Source of the DNA: Gammaproteobacteria bacterium
GTDB lineage: Bacteria; Pseudomonadota; Gammaproteobacteria; Eutrophobiales; Eutrophobiaceae
Length of the DNA: 13,236 nt
Direction: 5' to 3'
Assembly (NCBI GenBank): GCA_018676275.1
Contig: JABHFC010000011.1
Coordinates: 1 to 13,236 of the forward strand
Shown here piece after piece: positions 7,219 through 12,992 of the stretch. Numbering within the stretch: position 1 is the first letter of the stretch; every line of letters begins with the position of its first letter. The notes under the pieces were generated by a model that did not search any database, was not told the origin of the DNA, and worked only from the letters and a program-made list of their open reading frames with translations. Made by a program: the position numbers and the translations under genes.

Positions 7219-7989
7219 ATGACTGATACTCCCCTCAAAGTAGAGCAACTTCGAGATGGCCGTTTGCTCAAACTTGTATTGAACAGACCCAAGGCAAACA
7301 TCGTCGATGCAGAGATGATTGCAGCATTACAAAGTGCTTTCGATAAATACAATACACAAGCAGATTTATCAGCTGTGCTCCTATGTGCAGAGGGGCCAAA
7401 CTTCAGCTTCGGCGCCAGTGTCGAAGAGCATCAACCCGATCAATGTGATCAGATGTTGAAGAGCTTGCATAAATTGATCATCTCCATGTTGGAATACCCG
7501 GTACCTGTTCTTGTGGCTGTTCAGGGCTTTTGTCTTGGTGGCGGTCTTGAAGTCGCTATTGCCGGTGACTTGTTGTTTGCTGCTCCTGATGCAAAATTTG
7601 GTCAACCGGAAATTCAACTCGCTGTCTTCGCTCCCGCTGCTTCCTGTCTATTACCGGAACGTATTGGTCGTGCCCATGCAGAAGATCTGCTTTGGTCCGG
7701 TCGTAATGCAGATGCAGAAGAAGCGTTGAGTATGGGTTTAATACAAAGGATTGATGAAGACCCGGAACAAATTGCATTAGATTATTTTGATAAACATCTT
7801 GCTTCACACAGTAGTTGCGCCTTACGTCATGCAGTCTGGGCGGCTAAACAGGATTTAGTTGTACGGATGAAAGAAAAAATTGCCGTGGTCGAGAAGCGCT
7901 ATTTAGAAGATCTGATGTCCAGTCATGATGCTGTCGAAGGACTGAGCGCATTTATTGAAAAACGACCGGCAAAATGGACTCATCAATAA
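7219..7989 (+). CDS. dch: Cyclohexa-1,5-diene-1-carbonyl-CoA hydratase
   Basis: 256-residue crotonase-family enzyme, full length. It adds water to cyclohexa-1,5-diene-1-carbonyl-CoA, the product of benzoyl-CoA reductase, giving the substrate of Had. Seen: RPKANIVDAEMI (23-34), FSFGASVEEH (62-71) forming the first part of the CoA/oxyanion site, CLGGGLEVA (105-113) giving the second oxyanion glycine, FGQPEIQL (127-134), VFAPAASCLLPERIGR (136-151), and SHDAVEGL near the C-terminus. These match Dch of Thauera aromatica as I recall it, rather than generic enoyl-CoA hydratases. AAGGAAG about 7 nt before the ATG is a good ribosome-binding site. The stop codon TAA (7987-7989) is the outermost triplet of a large inverted repeat, so the element may have reset the gene's end. 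Confidence 0.92.
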   Translation: MTDTPLKVEQLRDGRLLKLVLNRPKANIVDAEMIAALQSAFDKYNTQADLSAVLLCAEGPNFSFGASVEEHQPDQCDQMLKSLHKLIISMLEYPVPVLVAVQGFCLGGGLEVAIAGDLLFAAPDAKFGQPEIQLAVFAPAASCLLPERIGRAHAEDLLWSGRNADAEEALSMGLIQRIDEDPEQIALDYFDKHLASHSSCALRHAVWAAKQDLVVRMKEKIAVVEKRYLEDLMSSHDAVEGLSAFIEKRPAKWTHQ

Positions 7990-8047
7990 TTCCGGGGACA
8001 GTTTACTTAATTATTTATTTGAATTAAGTAAACTGTCCCCGGAATTA
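7987..8047. repeat. 61-bp perfect hairpin element (26-bp arms, 9-nt loop), REP/MITE-like
   Basis: The left arm (7987-8012) begins TAATTCCGGGGACAG and is an exact reverse complement of the right arm (8022-8047). The loop is 8013-8021. There are no mismatches. The arm sequence resembles, from memory, repeats dispersed near IS200/IS605-like (RAYT-type) transposases in proteobacteria; no transposase is in the window. The element contains the dch stop codon and ends 19 bp before the next ATG. It has no T tract, so it is not a canonical intrinsic terminator, but such a stable RNA hairpin could protect had-dch mRNA or dampen readthrough. Confidence 0.85.
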
Positions 8048-8066
8048 ATCAGGAGCTTAAGTAGCC

Positions 8067-8552
8067 ATGCAAGTCTCGGTATCAGACGAGGTTCGTGAAT
8101 ATATTGTTACACATGACACCTTGTCTCTCGCTACTACATACAATGGGCAGGTCTGCTCTACTCCATTGTTCTACCAGGTAGATTCAGATCTCCGCCTGTA
8201 TTTCATCTCCGATGCAACGACGCGGCATATTCAAAATGCTATAAATAATCCCAAAGCTGCGGTTAGCATTTTTGAACAAAATCAGTCATGGCAATCTATC
8301 CGAGGTGTCCAAATTGAAGGGAATGTTTCCAGAGTAAGTGATAAGAAAAGAAAGCAGATTGAGACTCTTTATTGTGAAAAGTTTACCTTCCTCAAAAATA
8401 TACTCGAAGCTGTCGATGACGAGGACGCGAAGCGGGTAAAACAACGTTTCCAAAGCTCGAATTTCTATGCAGTGACGCCAGACTTTGTACGGTTCATTGA
8501 CAACTCACGGGGCTTCGGATTCAAGGAAGAGTATTACCTTAGCCACACATGA
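8067..8552 (+). CDS. PPOX-class (pyridoxamine 5'-phosphate oxidase-like) protein, YhbP/UPF0306-like
   Basis: 161 residues with a split-barrel flavin/F420-type fold inferred from sequence. LATTYNGQVCSTPLFYQVD (21-39) is the typical first strands, TTRHIQNAINNPKAAVSIF (51-69) the conserved cofactor-proximal segment, IRGVQIEGNVSRV (78-90) the strand signature, and RFIDNSRGFGFKEEYY (142-157) the C-terminal motif. The TRH, IRGVQ and IDN-GFG elements recall E. coli YhbP. The cofactor and substrate are unknown; FMN or heme binding occurs in relatives. AGGAG (8051-8055) precedes the ATG with an 11-nt spacer. It follows dch in the same direction but is separated by the hairpin element, so co-transcription is uncertain. 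A direct role in ring degradation is not shown. Confidence 0.75.
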   Translation: MQVSVSDEVREYIVTHDTLSLATTYNGQVCSTPLFYQVDSDLRLYFISDATTRHIQNAINNPKAAVSIFEQNQSWQSIRGVQIEGNVSRVSDKKRKQIETLYCEKFTFLKNILEAVDDEDAKRVKQRFQSSNFYAVTPDFVRFIDNSRGFGFKEEYYLSHT

Positions 8553-8554
8553 CA

Positions 8555-8575
8555 GGGGAAATATACCGGTTCCCC
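8555..8575 (+). terminator. Possible weak terminator hairpin after the PPOX gene
   Basis: GGGGAA (8555-8560) and TTCCCC (8570-8575) form a 6-bp stem with a 9-nt loop, starting 2 nt after the PPOX stop. No T run follows, so this may be a 3'-end stabilising hairpin instead of an intrinsic terminator. It ends 9 bp before an FNR-like box for the next gene. Confidence 0.4.
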
Positions 8576-8584
8576 CGTCTAAAA

Positions 8585-8598
8585 TTGATCCAAATCAG
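8585..8598. promoter_or_regulatory. Near-perfect FNR/ANR-type box upstream of the HIG1-domain gene
   Basis: TTGATCCAAATCAG matches TTGAT-N4-ATCAA in nine of ten specified positions. Its centre lies about 84 bp before the ATG at 8676, which suits a promoter in the 8600-8640 stretch. TAGATA at 8628-8633 is a possible -10 but is not strong. Induction under low oxygen is implied for the HIG1 gene and perhaps the peroxidase after it. Confidence 0.6.
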
Positions 8599-8675
8599 CG
8601 GTTTTAAACTACTGTTTACTAGAGTTGTAGATACCTTCACAAAAGTTCAGGAGCTGATTTTGACAGGAGCGTAAG

Positions 8676-8870
8676 ATGTCTCTTCTTACAGTATTAATCG
8701 TTGCCGCTCTGGCAATGACCGTATTAGTACTATTAATGGACCTGGATTCAATGATCAAGGGTGGAGAGTTTGATGAGAAACACAGCAATGAGCTTATGCT
8801 TGCTCGTGTTGCTCTACAAGGACTCACTTTCCTGTTGTTAGTTGCTGCCTTTTTCCTGGCAAATAGTTAA
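8676..8870 (+). CDS. Small two-helix membrane protein with HIG1 (hypoxia-induced) domain
   Basis: 64 residues: helix 1 at about 3-21, a polar loop at 22-43, and helix 2 at about 44-62. The loop and second helix carry the HIG1 pattern: KGGEFDEKHSNELMLARVALQG (28-49) has GG-x-FD, a Met, RV and Q-G in register. Mitochondrial relatives (Rcf1/HIGD1) bind respiratory supercomplexes and cytochrome oxidase. Bacterial forms are small inner-membrane proteins whose role is less clear. AGGAG (8665-8669) with a 6-nt spacer supports this start. The gene has a near-perfect FNR box upstream and a di-heme peroxidase 112 bp downstream, a setting that fits adaptation to scarce oxygen. Confidence 0.78.
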   Translation: MSLLTVLIVAALAMTVLVLLMDLDSMIKGGEFDEKHSNELMLARVALQGLTFLLLVAAFFLANS

Positions 8871-8982
8871 CAACAAATAGCTTTCTCTAACTCGCTATGA
8901 AAGCGGGATAGGGATGTATTGAGACAAAAATTTGTGTAGGGTGATGAGTTTAAGCTAATACTCCGATAAAATTGATGTAAGC
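8871..8982. promoter_or_regulatory. Gap between the HIG1 gene and the di-heme peroxidase gene
   Basis: This 112-bp stretch has a 6-bp GCTTTC/GAAAGC inverted repeat shortly after the HIG1 stop and the small palindrome ACAAA-AA-TTTGT further on. Neither makes a clear terminator or promoter. Only a weak ribosome-binding site (GTAAG) precedes the ATG at 8983. Confidence 0.3.
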
Positions 8983-10164
8983 ATGTCTAAATTTATTAAA
9001 ACTCATAAATTCGTTGTATGTGCATTGTCGCTGACGCTAATCGTATTCTTTCAGTTTCCGAAGGCAACAGCGGAACTGAAACCTGAACAAACTGTACCCG
9101 GGAATATTGTCGATCTCGGAAAAGCACTTTTCTTCGATAACAACCTCTCACGTAATCGAACACAATCCTGCGCCTCATGTCATGATCCGGAACGCGCCTT
9201 TACCGATGGTAGGGCCAATCATACCGATGGAGCCGTATCTCTTGGCGATGATGGCATTTCTCTCGGTGATCGAAACGCCCCAACGATAAGCTATGCCGCT
9301 TTGACACCTGCGTTTCACAAAGATGAAAACGGTGAATACACAGGTGGTCTGTTCCACGATGGTAGAGCAGCGACTATGGTTGAACAGGCAGCCGGGCCAC
9401 TGGTAAACCCTCTGGAGATGGCACTGTCAGATGCGACAGCGGTTTCGGAACGTATTCAGGAAAACCCGGTTTATGTAGAAGTATTCAAAAAACTTTTTAC
9501 AGATTCTGTTTTTACAGACGCTAACAAGGTTTATGCCGCAGTCTCTCAAAGTATTGCGACCTTTGAATCAAGTCCAGAGTTTGCACCTTTCGATTCAAAA
9601 TACGATCGCTACTTACGTGGCGAATATATTATGACGAGGCAGGAGGATTTGGGTCGTCAGTTTTTTTTCTCGGATCTGATAAATTGTAATAGCTGTCATT
9701 TAGTAAACTTATCGCCACTTTACAAGCAGGAAACCTTTACCAACTATCGTTATCACAATATTGGTACGCCAACAAACATCTCTGTTAGAAAAAAGAATGG
9801 CGTGGATATTGAACATAGTGATCAGGGTTTGTTAGATAACCCTTCTGTTAACGACCCAATACATAGCGGAAAATTCAAAGTGCCAACACTGCGAAATGTC
9901 AGCGTCAGCGCTCCTTATATGCACAATGGTGTTTTCAATGATTTACGTACTGTGATGTTATTTTATAGTCAGTATTTGGTCAGTAACGAAGAAAACCAAT
10001 CCAACCCGGAAACAGGTAAGCCCTGGGGGAAACCAGAAGTAGAAGAAAATATTGATCTGAAGTTATTACGCCAACGACAACCACTGGATAGCTATCATAT
10101 CACCGCGCTGCTGGCCTTCCTTGATACCCTGACCGACAAACGTTACGAACACTTATTAAAATAG
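8983..10164 (+). CDS. Di-heme cytochrome c peroxidase / MauG-family protein, periplasmic
   Basis: 393 residues. Residues 1-30 form a signal peptide: basic start, hydrophobic stretch at about 11-24, probable cleavage after ATA. Two heme-attachment motifs are present, CASCH (63-67) and CNSCH (235-239), spaced as in bacterial cytochrome c peroxidases. Other family marks are LGKALFFDNNLSRN (45-58), the GGLFHDGRAATM stretch (121-132), NPLEM (142-146) with the Glu near the peroxidatic heme, and FKVPTLRNVSVSAPYMHNG towards the C-terminus. The family reduces H2O2 with electrons from small cytochromes or copper proteins, while MauG-like members oxidise protein or small substrates. The sequence does not settle which applies. 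The gene converges on the next, minus-strand gene with only 10 bp between stops, and no terminator is visible there. Confidence 0.88.
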   Translation: MSKFIKTHKFVVCALSLTLIVFFQFPKATAELKPEQTVPGNIVDLGKALFFDNNLSRNRTQSCASCHDPERAFTDGRANHTDGAVSLGDDGISLGDRNAPTISYAALTPAFHKDENGEYTGGLFHDGRAATMVEQAAGPLVNPLEMALSDATAVSERIQENPVYVEVFKKLFTDSVFTDANKVYAAVSQSIATFESSPEFAPFDSKYDRYLRGEYIMTRQEDLGRQFFFSDLINCNSCHLVNLSPLYKQETFTNYRYHNIGTPTNISVRKKNGVDIEHSDQGLLDNPSVNDPIHSGKFKVPTLRNVSVSAPYMHNGVFNDLRTVMLFYSQYLVSNEENQSNPETGKPWGKPEVEENIDLKLLRQRQPLDSYHITALLAFLDTLTDKRYEHLLK

Positions 10165-10174
10165 TAAGCAGGCT

Positions 10175-10588
10175 TTATTCCCTGTTCTTATAACGTTTTT
10201 CATATTCCTCAGCGCCATACTGTCTGCGAAATCTTTCTCGTGCTGCCGAATCGCGACCAGTAATCCCATTTATAGCGCCCAACATTGTCGAAATTATTAT
10301 GGACCAATGAAATCCAAATTGTGTTGTTGTTGATGCAAACCAGACCAGGCCAATTACCATAATGAGGATAATACTGTTCTCTATAACAGTAGCCTGAATC
10401 ATTGAAATACCCAGTACTATGAACCCGGCTGTTCCTGCTACTAACCAGGCTTTCTCATCACTTGCATCCGTCAACCAAAGTGTTAAACACGAGATGATTA
10501 AGCTAAAAACAATACTGCGACCAAGAAAGCCATGTTCTGAGTAAATAAACTCTTCCGTATCCTGATTTTCCACCGGATCGTTCATCAT
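10175..10588 (-). CDS. Unrecognised small integral membrane protein (about four helices)
   Basis: 137 residues. A short acidic N-terminus (EEFIYSEHGFLGR) is followed by hydrophobic stretches at roughly 23-40, 47-66, 69-88 and 92-110, then a highly charged tail rich in Arg, Glu and Tyr (about 112-137). I do not recognise a family. It is the last gene of a probable SufT-VOC-membrane protein operon, 34 bp after the VOC gene. The start may be either of two adjacent ATGs, and no strong ribosome-binding site separates them. The amphipathic, basic tail could contact the membrane surface or a partner protein. Function unknown. Confidence 0.6.
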   Translation of the reverse strand: MMNDPVENQDTEEFIYSEHGFLGRSIVFSLIISCLTLWLTDASDEKAWLVAGTAGFIVLGISMIQATVIENSIILIMVIGLVWFASTTTQFGFHWSIIISTMLGAINGITGRDSAARERFRRQYGAEEYEKRYKNRE

Positions 10589-10622
10589 TCAATCAGCTTT
10601 ATGATAGTTCCATTCAGGAGAG

Positions 10623-11027
10623 CTAAGACTTATCGTCGATTACCTCTAGTAAGACACCGTTCAAATTCTTTGGATGTAAAAAGGCAAATTCACAATCGCG
10701 AAAAGGTCGAGCGCCACCTATAAATGAATAATCTTTGCTTTCCAGTTCTTCGATTGCATCGCGGGTATTATCAACATTCAAACTAACCAACATGATCCCT
10801 TCGCCGCGTTTTTCTATGAATTTTGCAACATCCCCATCCGGCGATGTCGACTCCATTAATTCAAATCCAACTTCACCAACCCAGTAACGCGCTACTTTTA
10901 TTTTTTCAGGTTCATCAATATAGGCATCGTCGGGTTCCGTTTTTCCCAACAGCGGTTCCCAGACTTTACGAGCTGCATCCAGATTCAGGACAGCGATAGA
11001 GATATGGTCAATTTTTTTCGGTTTCAT
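10623..11027 (-). CDS. VOC-superfamily protein, methylmalonyl-CoA epimerase-like but with an altered metal site
   Basis: 134 residues, the normal size for a two-module glyoxalase-fold protein. The landmarks KIDHISIAVLNLDAA (5-19), ELMESTSPDGDVAKFIEKRGEGI (56-78), FAFLHPKNLNGVLLEVID (114-131) are those of methylmalonyl-CoA epimerase. Metal ligands expected in that enzyme include the His of DHIAIAV (here H8), the second His of GIHHI, and the Glu of the last strand (here E128). At the GIHHI position this protein has GIMLV (77-81), so the third-position His is missing. It may bind metal differently or be a non-catalytic or divergent member, and epimerase activity should not be assumed. AAGGA before the ATG supports the start. 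It sits 36 bp after the SufT-like gene. Confidence 0.68.
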   Translation of the reverse strand: MKPKKIDHISIAVLNLDAARKVWEPLLGKTEPDDAYIDEPEKIKVARYWVGEVGFELMESTSPDGDVAKFIEKRGEGIMLVSLNVDNTRDAIEELESKDYSFIGGARPFRDCEFAFLHPKNLNGVLLEVIDDKS

Positions 11028-11063
11028 TCAGATCATTTCCTTTTCATAAATCCGATTGATGTC

Positions 11064-11444
11064 TTACATCAGATTTAGCATCAAGTTTGCTTCTTCGCTC
11101 ATGTATTCAGGTTTCCAGAACGGATCCCAGACAAGCTCAATCTCAACTTTATCAACTCCATCAACCTGAACTACTGCTTCCTGCACCCATTTTGGAATTT
11201 CCTCGGCTACCGGACATGTTGGTGCTGTCAGCGTCATAGTTACTTTAACTATTCCGTCATCACCAATATCAATCGCGTAAATTAGACCCAGATCAAAAAT
11301 GCTGACGGGTATTTCAGGGTCATAAACTGTTCTCAGCGCTTCGACAATAGGCGTTTCTAATGCTGACTCACTCATACCCTCACGATAGGGCACCTCCATA
11401 TCGTCTTCATTATTGCCCTGCTCTGTCATTACAACTGCTGGCAT
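11064..11444 (-). CDS. sufT: SufT/MIP18-family (DUF59) Fe-S cluster maturation protein
   Basis: 126 residues. The family helps mature or deliver Fe-S clusters to client proteins. Seen: an acidic N-terminal extension of about 30 residues, then YDPEIPVSIFDLGLIY (41-56), TLTAPTCPVAEEIP (71-84) with the conserved Cys77, and ELVWDPFWKPEYMSEEAN (103-120), which together match SufT more closely than PaaD. GGAG with an 8-nt spacer before ATG 11444 supports the full-length start over the internal Met codons at 6, 16 and 24. No suf cluster genes are visible; it heads an operon with a VOC protein and a membrane protein. The neighbourhood of Fe-S-rich enzymes and an Rrf2 regulator fits a housekeeping role in cluster supply, but the exact client is unknown. 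Confidence 0.78.
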   Translation of the reverse strand: MPAVVMTEQGNNEDDMEVPYREGMSESALETPIVEALRTVYDPEIPVSIFDLGLIYAIDIGDDGIVKVTMTLTAPTCPVAEEIPKWVQEAVVQVDGVDKVEIELVWDPFWKPEYMSEEANLMLNLM

Positions 11445-11670
11445 TTCAAATGCTCCACTATCTTCAAGTTTGCTTTTCTGGAAAGAATATACCTATTCTT
11501 GTATTATCGTACTATAATACGTATATAAATTCCAGAAATCCGGATTGCTGTCTTTGTATATAATGCCAGACGGGGAGATACAGTCGATAAGTCCAGTACA
11601 TCTTAATTATGATGTGTTCGGACAAACTATAAACTTATCAGGTAGTTATGAATAGAAATAATTGATATCT
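11445..11670. promoter_or_regulatory. Divergent control region between the sufT operon and the GNAT-rrf2 genes
   Basis: This 226-bp AT-rich gap holds a 20-bp near-perfect palindrome (11501-11520), a plus-strand TATAAT at 11513-11518 within it, and an imperfect hairpin at about 11591-11623 with GTCC/GGAC outer and ACATC/GATGT inner pairs. No additional coding frame is convincing. Confidence 0.5.
11501..11520. promoter_or_regulatory. 20-bp near-perfect palindrome, candidate operator
   Basis: GTATTAT and ATAATAC form exact 7-bp outer arms around CGTACT, of which GTAC is also symmetric. Nine of ten base pairs are self-complementary. The site lies 57-76 bp upstream of the sufT ATG in a divergent gap that leads to an Rrf2 regulator gene, so it may be that regulator's operator. 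This pairing is inferred from position only. Confidence 0.5.
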
Positions 11671-12132
11671 ATGGAAAATATTGAGCCGGTGAATTCAGAA
11701 ATACTTATTCGGGATGCGATCTTTGATGACCTTGAGGCCATCGGTAATATCGATGCTCAGATTAGCGGTGCCAGGAAACCGGATTACTGGAATGAAACAT
11801 TCGAGTTTTACAGTACCCACAAGGAAAATGATTTCTTTTTTGTGGCAATGAATGGAGATGAGGTAGTCGGCTTTATTGTTGGCGAAATCAGGGCCTGGGA
11901 ATTCGGCTCATCTCCCTGTGGTTGGGTTTTTGCTATCGGTATAAAAGTCGACCAGCGCTTACACAAAGTAGGGACATCTTTATTGGAAACATTATGTGAA
12001 CGTTTCAAACAAGCAGGCGTAGAAAAAGTACGCACTATGGTTAACCGGGCAGATCGTGAAATCATGGCATTTTTCCGTAGCCAGGGATTGATGGCCGGCC
12101 CCTATCAGGAATTAGAAAAAGACTTAATCTAA
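11671..12132 (+). CDS. GNAT-family N-acetyltransferase
   Basis: 153 residues from ATG 11671; a TTG nine bases upstream (11662) is a possible alternative, and neither has a clear ribosome-binding site. The order is typical of GNAT proteins: ILIRDAIFDDLEAIGNID near the start (strand 1 and helix 1), FFFVAMNGDEVVGFIVGEI in the middle (strands 2-4), FAIGIKVDQRLHKVGTSLLETLCERF as motif A with the acetyl-CoA pyrophosphate loop, and VRTMVNRADREIMAFFRSQGL as motif B. The loop reads QRLHKVG where Q/R-x-x-G-x-G is usual, so one glycine is replaced. The substrate cannot be predicted. The Rrf2 gene follows by 25 bp in the same direction, suggesting an operon. Confidence 0.8.
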   Translation: MENIEPVNSEILIRDAIFDDLEAIGNIDAQISGARKPDYWNETFEFYSTHKENDFFFVAMNGDEVVGFIVGEIRAWEFGSSPCGWVFAIGIKVDQRLHKVGTSLLETLCERFKQAGVEKVRTMVNRADREIMAFFRSQGLMAGPYQELEKDLI

Positions 12133-12157
12133 GTTAACGCACGAATCCATTAAGCTT

Positions 12158-12568
12158 ATGAAATTACAAACAGCAACACGCCTTGCACTTTATGCGGTAT
12201 TGGAACTTGCAGCCCAACCGGATCAGCAATTTTCACGAATGGAGATCGCAAAAAAATTCAATGTTTCAAGCAATCATTTATCAAAAGTGATGCGTGACCT
12301 TGGTAAAGCCGGTCTTGTCGATGCAACTCGTGGTGTTGGCGGTGGATATTGGTTCGTTGGTAACGCAAAACGAACAACACTGCTGGACATAATCAAGATA
12401 TTCGAACCCTTCCCTTTCGACAGCACTGACCGAACAGAGCCTGGACAGGAGACGGAAGTTGGGCAGGCTCTGGATGTTGTGCTTGATGAAATAAGCGAAT
12501 CCATTCACGCCACACTGGACACGATCAGTATCAGCACCATGTTATCGATAAAGGATCGAATCAAGTAG
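12158..12568 (+). CDS. Rrf2-family transcriptional regulator without cysteines
   Basis: 136 residues. The Rrf2 winged helix-turn-helix is clear: TATRLALYAVLELAAQP (5-21), the recognition helix region FNVSSNHLSKVMRDLGKAGLV (34-54), and the wing RGVGGGYWF (58-66), followed by the dimerisation helix (about 103-125). IscR, NsrR and RirA-type members ligate an Fe-S cluster with cysteines at about 90-105. This protein has no cysteine anywhere, and the corresponding segment (about 88-103) is rich in Asp, Glu, Ser and Thr. It therefore should not sense through a cysteine-bound cluster. It probably acts as an apo-regulator or senses another ligand. Likely targets are its own operon and the divergent sufT operon. 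Confidence 0.85.
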   Translation: MKLQTATRLALYAVLELAAQPDQQFSRMEIAKKFNVSSNHLSKVMRDLGKAGLVDATRGVGGGYWFVGNAKRTTLLDIIKIFEPFPFDSTDRTEPGQETEVGQALDVVLDEISESIHATLDTISISTMLSIKDRIK

Positions 12569-12609
12569 AAGAACTACAAGAGAGTCAGAGTAAGCCTGGT
12601 GCTGATTGA

Positions 12610-12659
12610 TAGATTAATATCTAAATGTTATTCATCGCTTGAGTATTAAAATAGATATT
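12610..12659. repeat. TAGAT/ATCTA half-site cluster between the rrf2 gene and the next minus-strand gene
   Basis: TAGAT-TAAT-ATCTA (12610-12623) is a short exact inverted repeat, and AATATCTA (12616-12623) also pairs exactly with TAGATATT (12652-12659). It lies in the 93-bp convergent gap and could form alternative hairpins at the 3' ends of both transcripts. The region is AT-rich, so chance is a real possibility. Confidence 0.3.
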
Positions 12660-12661
12660 TC

Positions 12662-12916
12662 TCACTTCGAAAAGAAATTGTAAAGCCATGCGAAAATAGC
12701 ACCGGCGATGCCGGCATCGACTACACCATATAATGCTGCAATGATGACGCTTGATAATCCTGCTCCGGGTTGATAGCCAGGATAGAGCGATCCAACAACT
12801 TCCAGAAAGTTTATGCCGTAGCCGGGAAACAAAATATTGGCGCTTCCAACAATCAATATTGCGAAACTCCAGACAATTGCAGCTGTTATCGCAAGACCTT
12901 TTATAGATAGTTTCAT
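12662..12916 (-). CDS. Small two-helix membrane protein, resembling DUF5676 / 'phage holin'-labelled proteins
   Basis: 84 residues. Helix 1 at about 9-30 and helix 2 at about 55-80 flank a segment GYGINFLEVVGSLYPGYQPG (32-51). The SLYPGY motif, the later Gly/Asp-rich helix ending in FAWLYNFF, and the overall length recall bacterial proteins placed in DUF5676, which databases often label as holins although many are chromosomal and not in prophages. No phage genes are nearby, so a lysis role is unlikely. GAAAGAGAG just before the ATG is a usable ribosome-binding site. Function unknown. Confidence 0.6.
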   Translation of the reverse strand: MKLSIKGLAITAAIVWSFAILIVGSANILFPGYGINFLEVVGSLYPGYQPGAGLSSVIIAALYGVVDAGIAGAIFAWLYNFFSK

Positions 12917-12992
12917 ACTCTCTTTCCCCTGGGATTGTTATTGCGAAATTCTTCTGGAATCGAAATAATTCTCTGGTTTAATCCTTGATTGT

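Noticed and set aside
10623..11027. Plain naming as methylmalonyl-CoA epimerase (mce)
   Set aside because: An expected metal-ligand histidine is replaced, and no mutase or carboxylase genes are adjacent.
11057..11071. TGATGT-CTT-ACATCA inverted repeat at the end of the sufT-like gene
   Set aside because: Six-bp arms with a 3-nt loop in an operon junction, no T tract and overlap with the stop codon; too weak to call a terminator or operator.
12662..12916. Possible prophage remnant because similar proteins are labelled holins
   Set aside because: No other phage-like genes, attachment sites or integrase occur nearby, and the label is often applied to chromosomal proteins.
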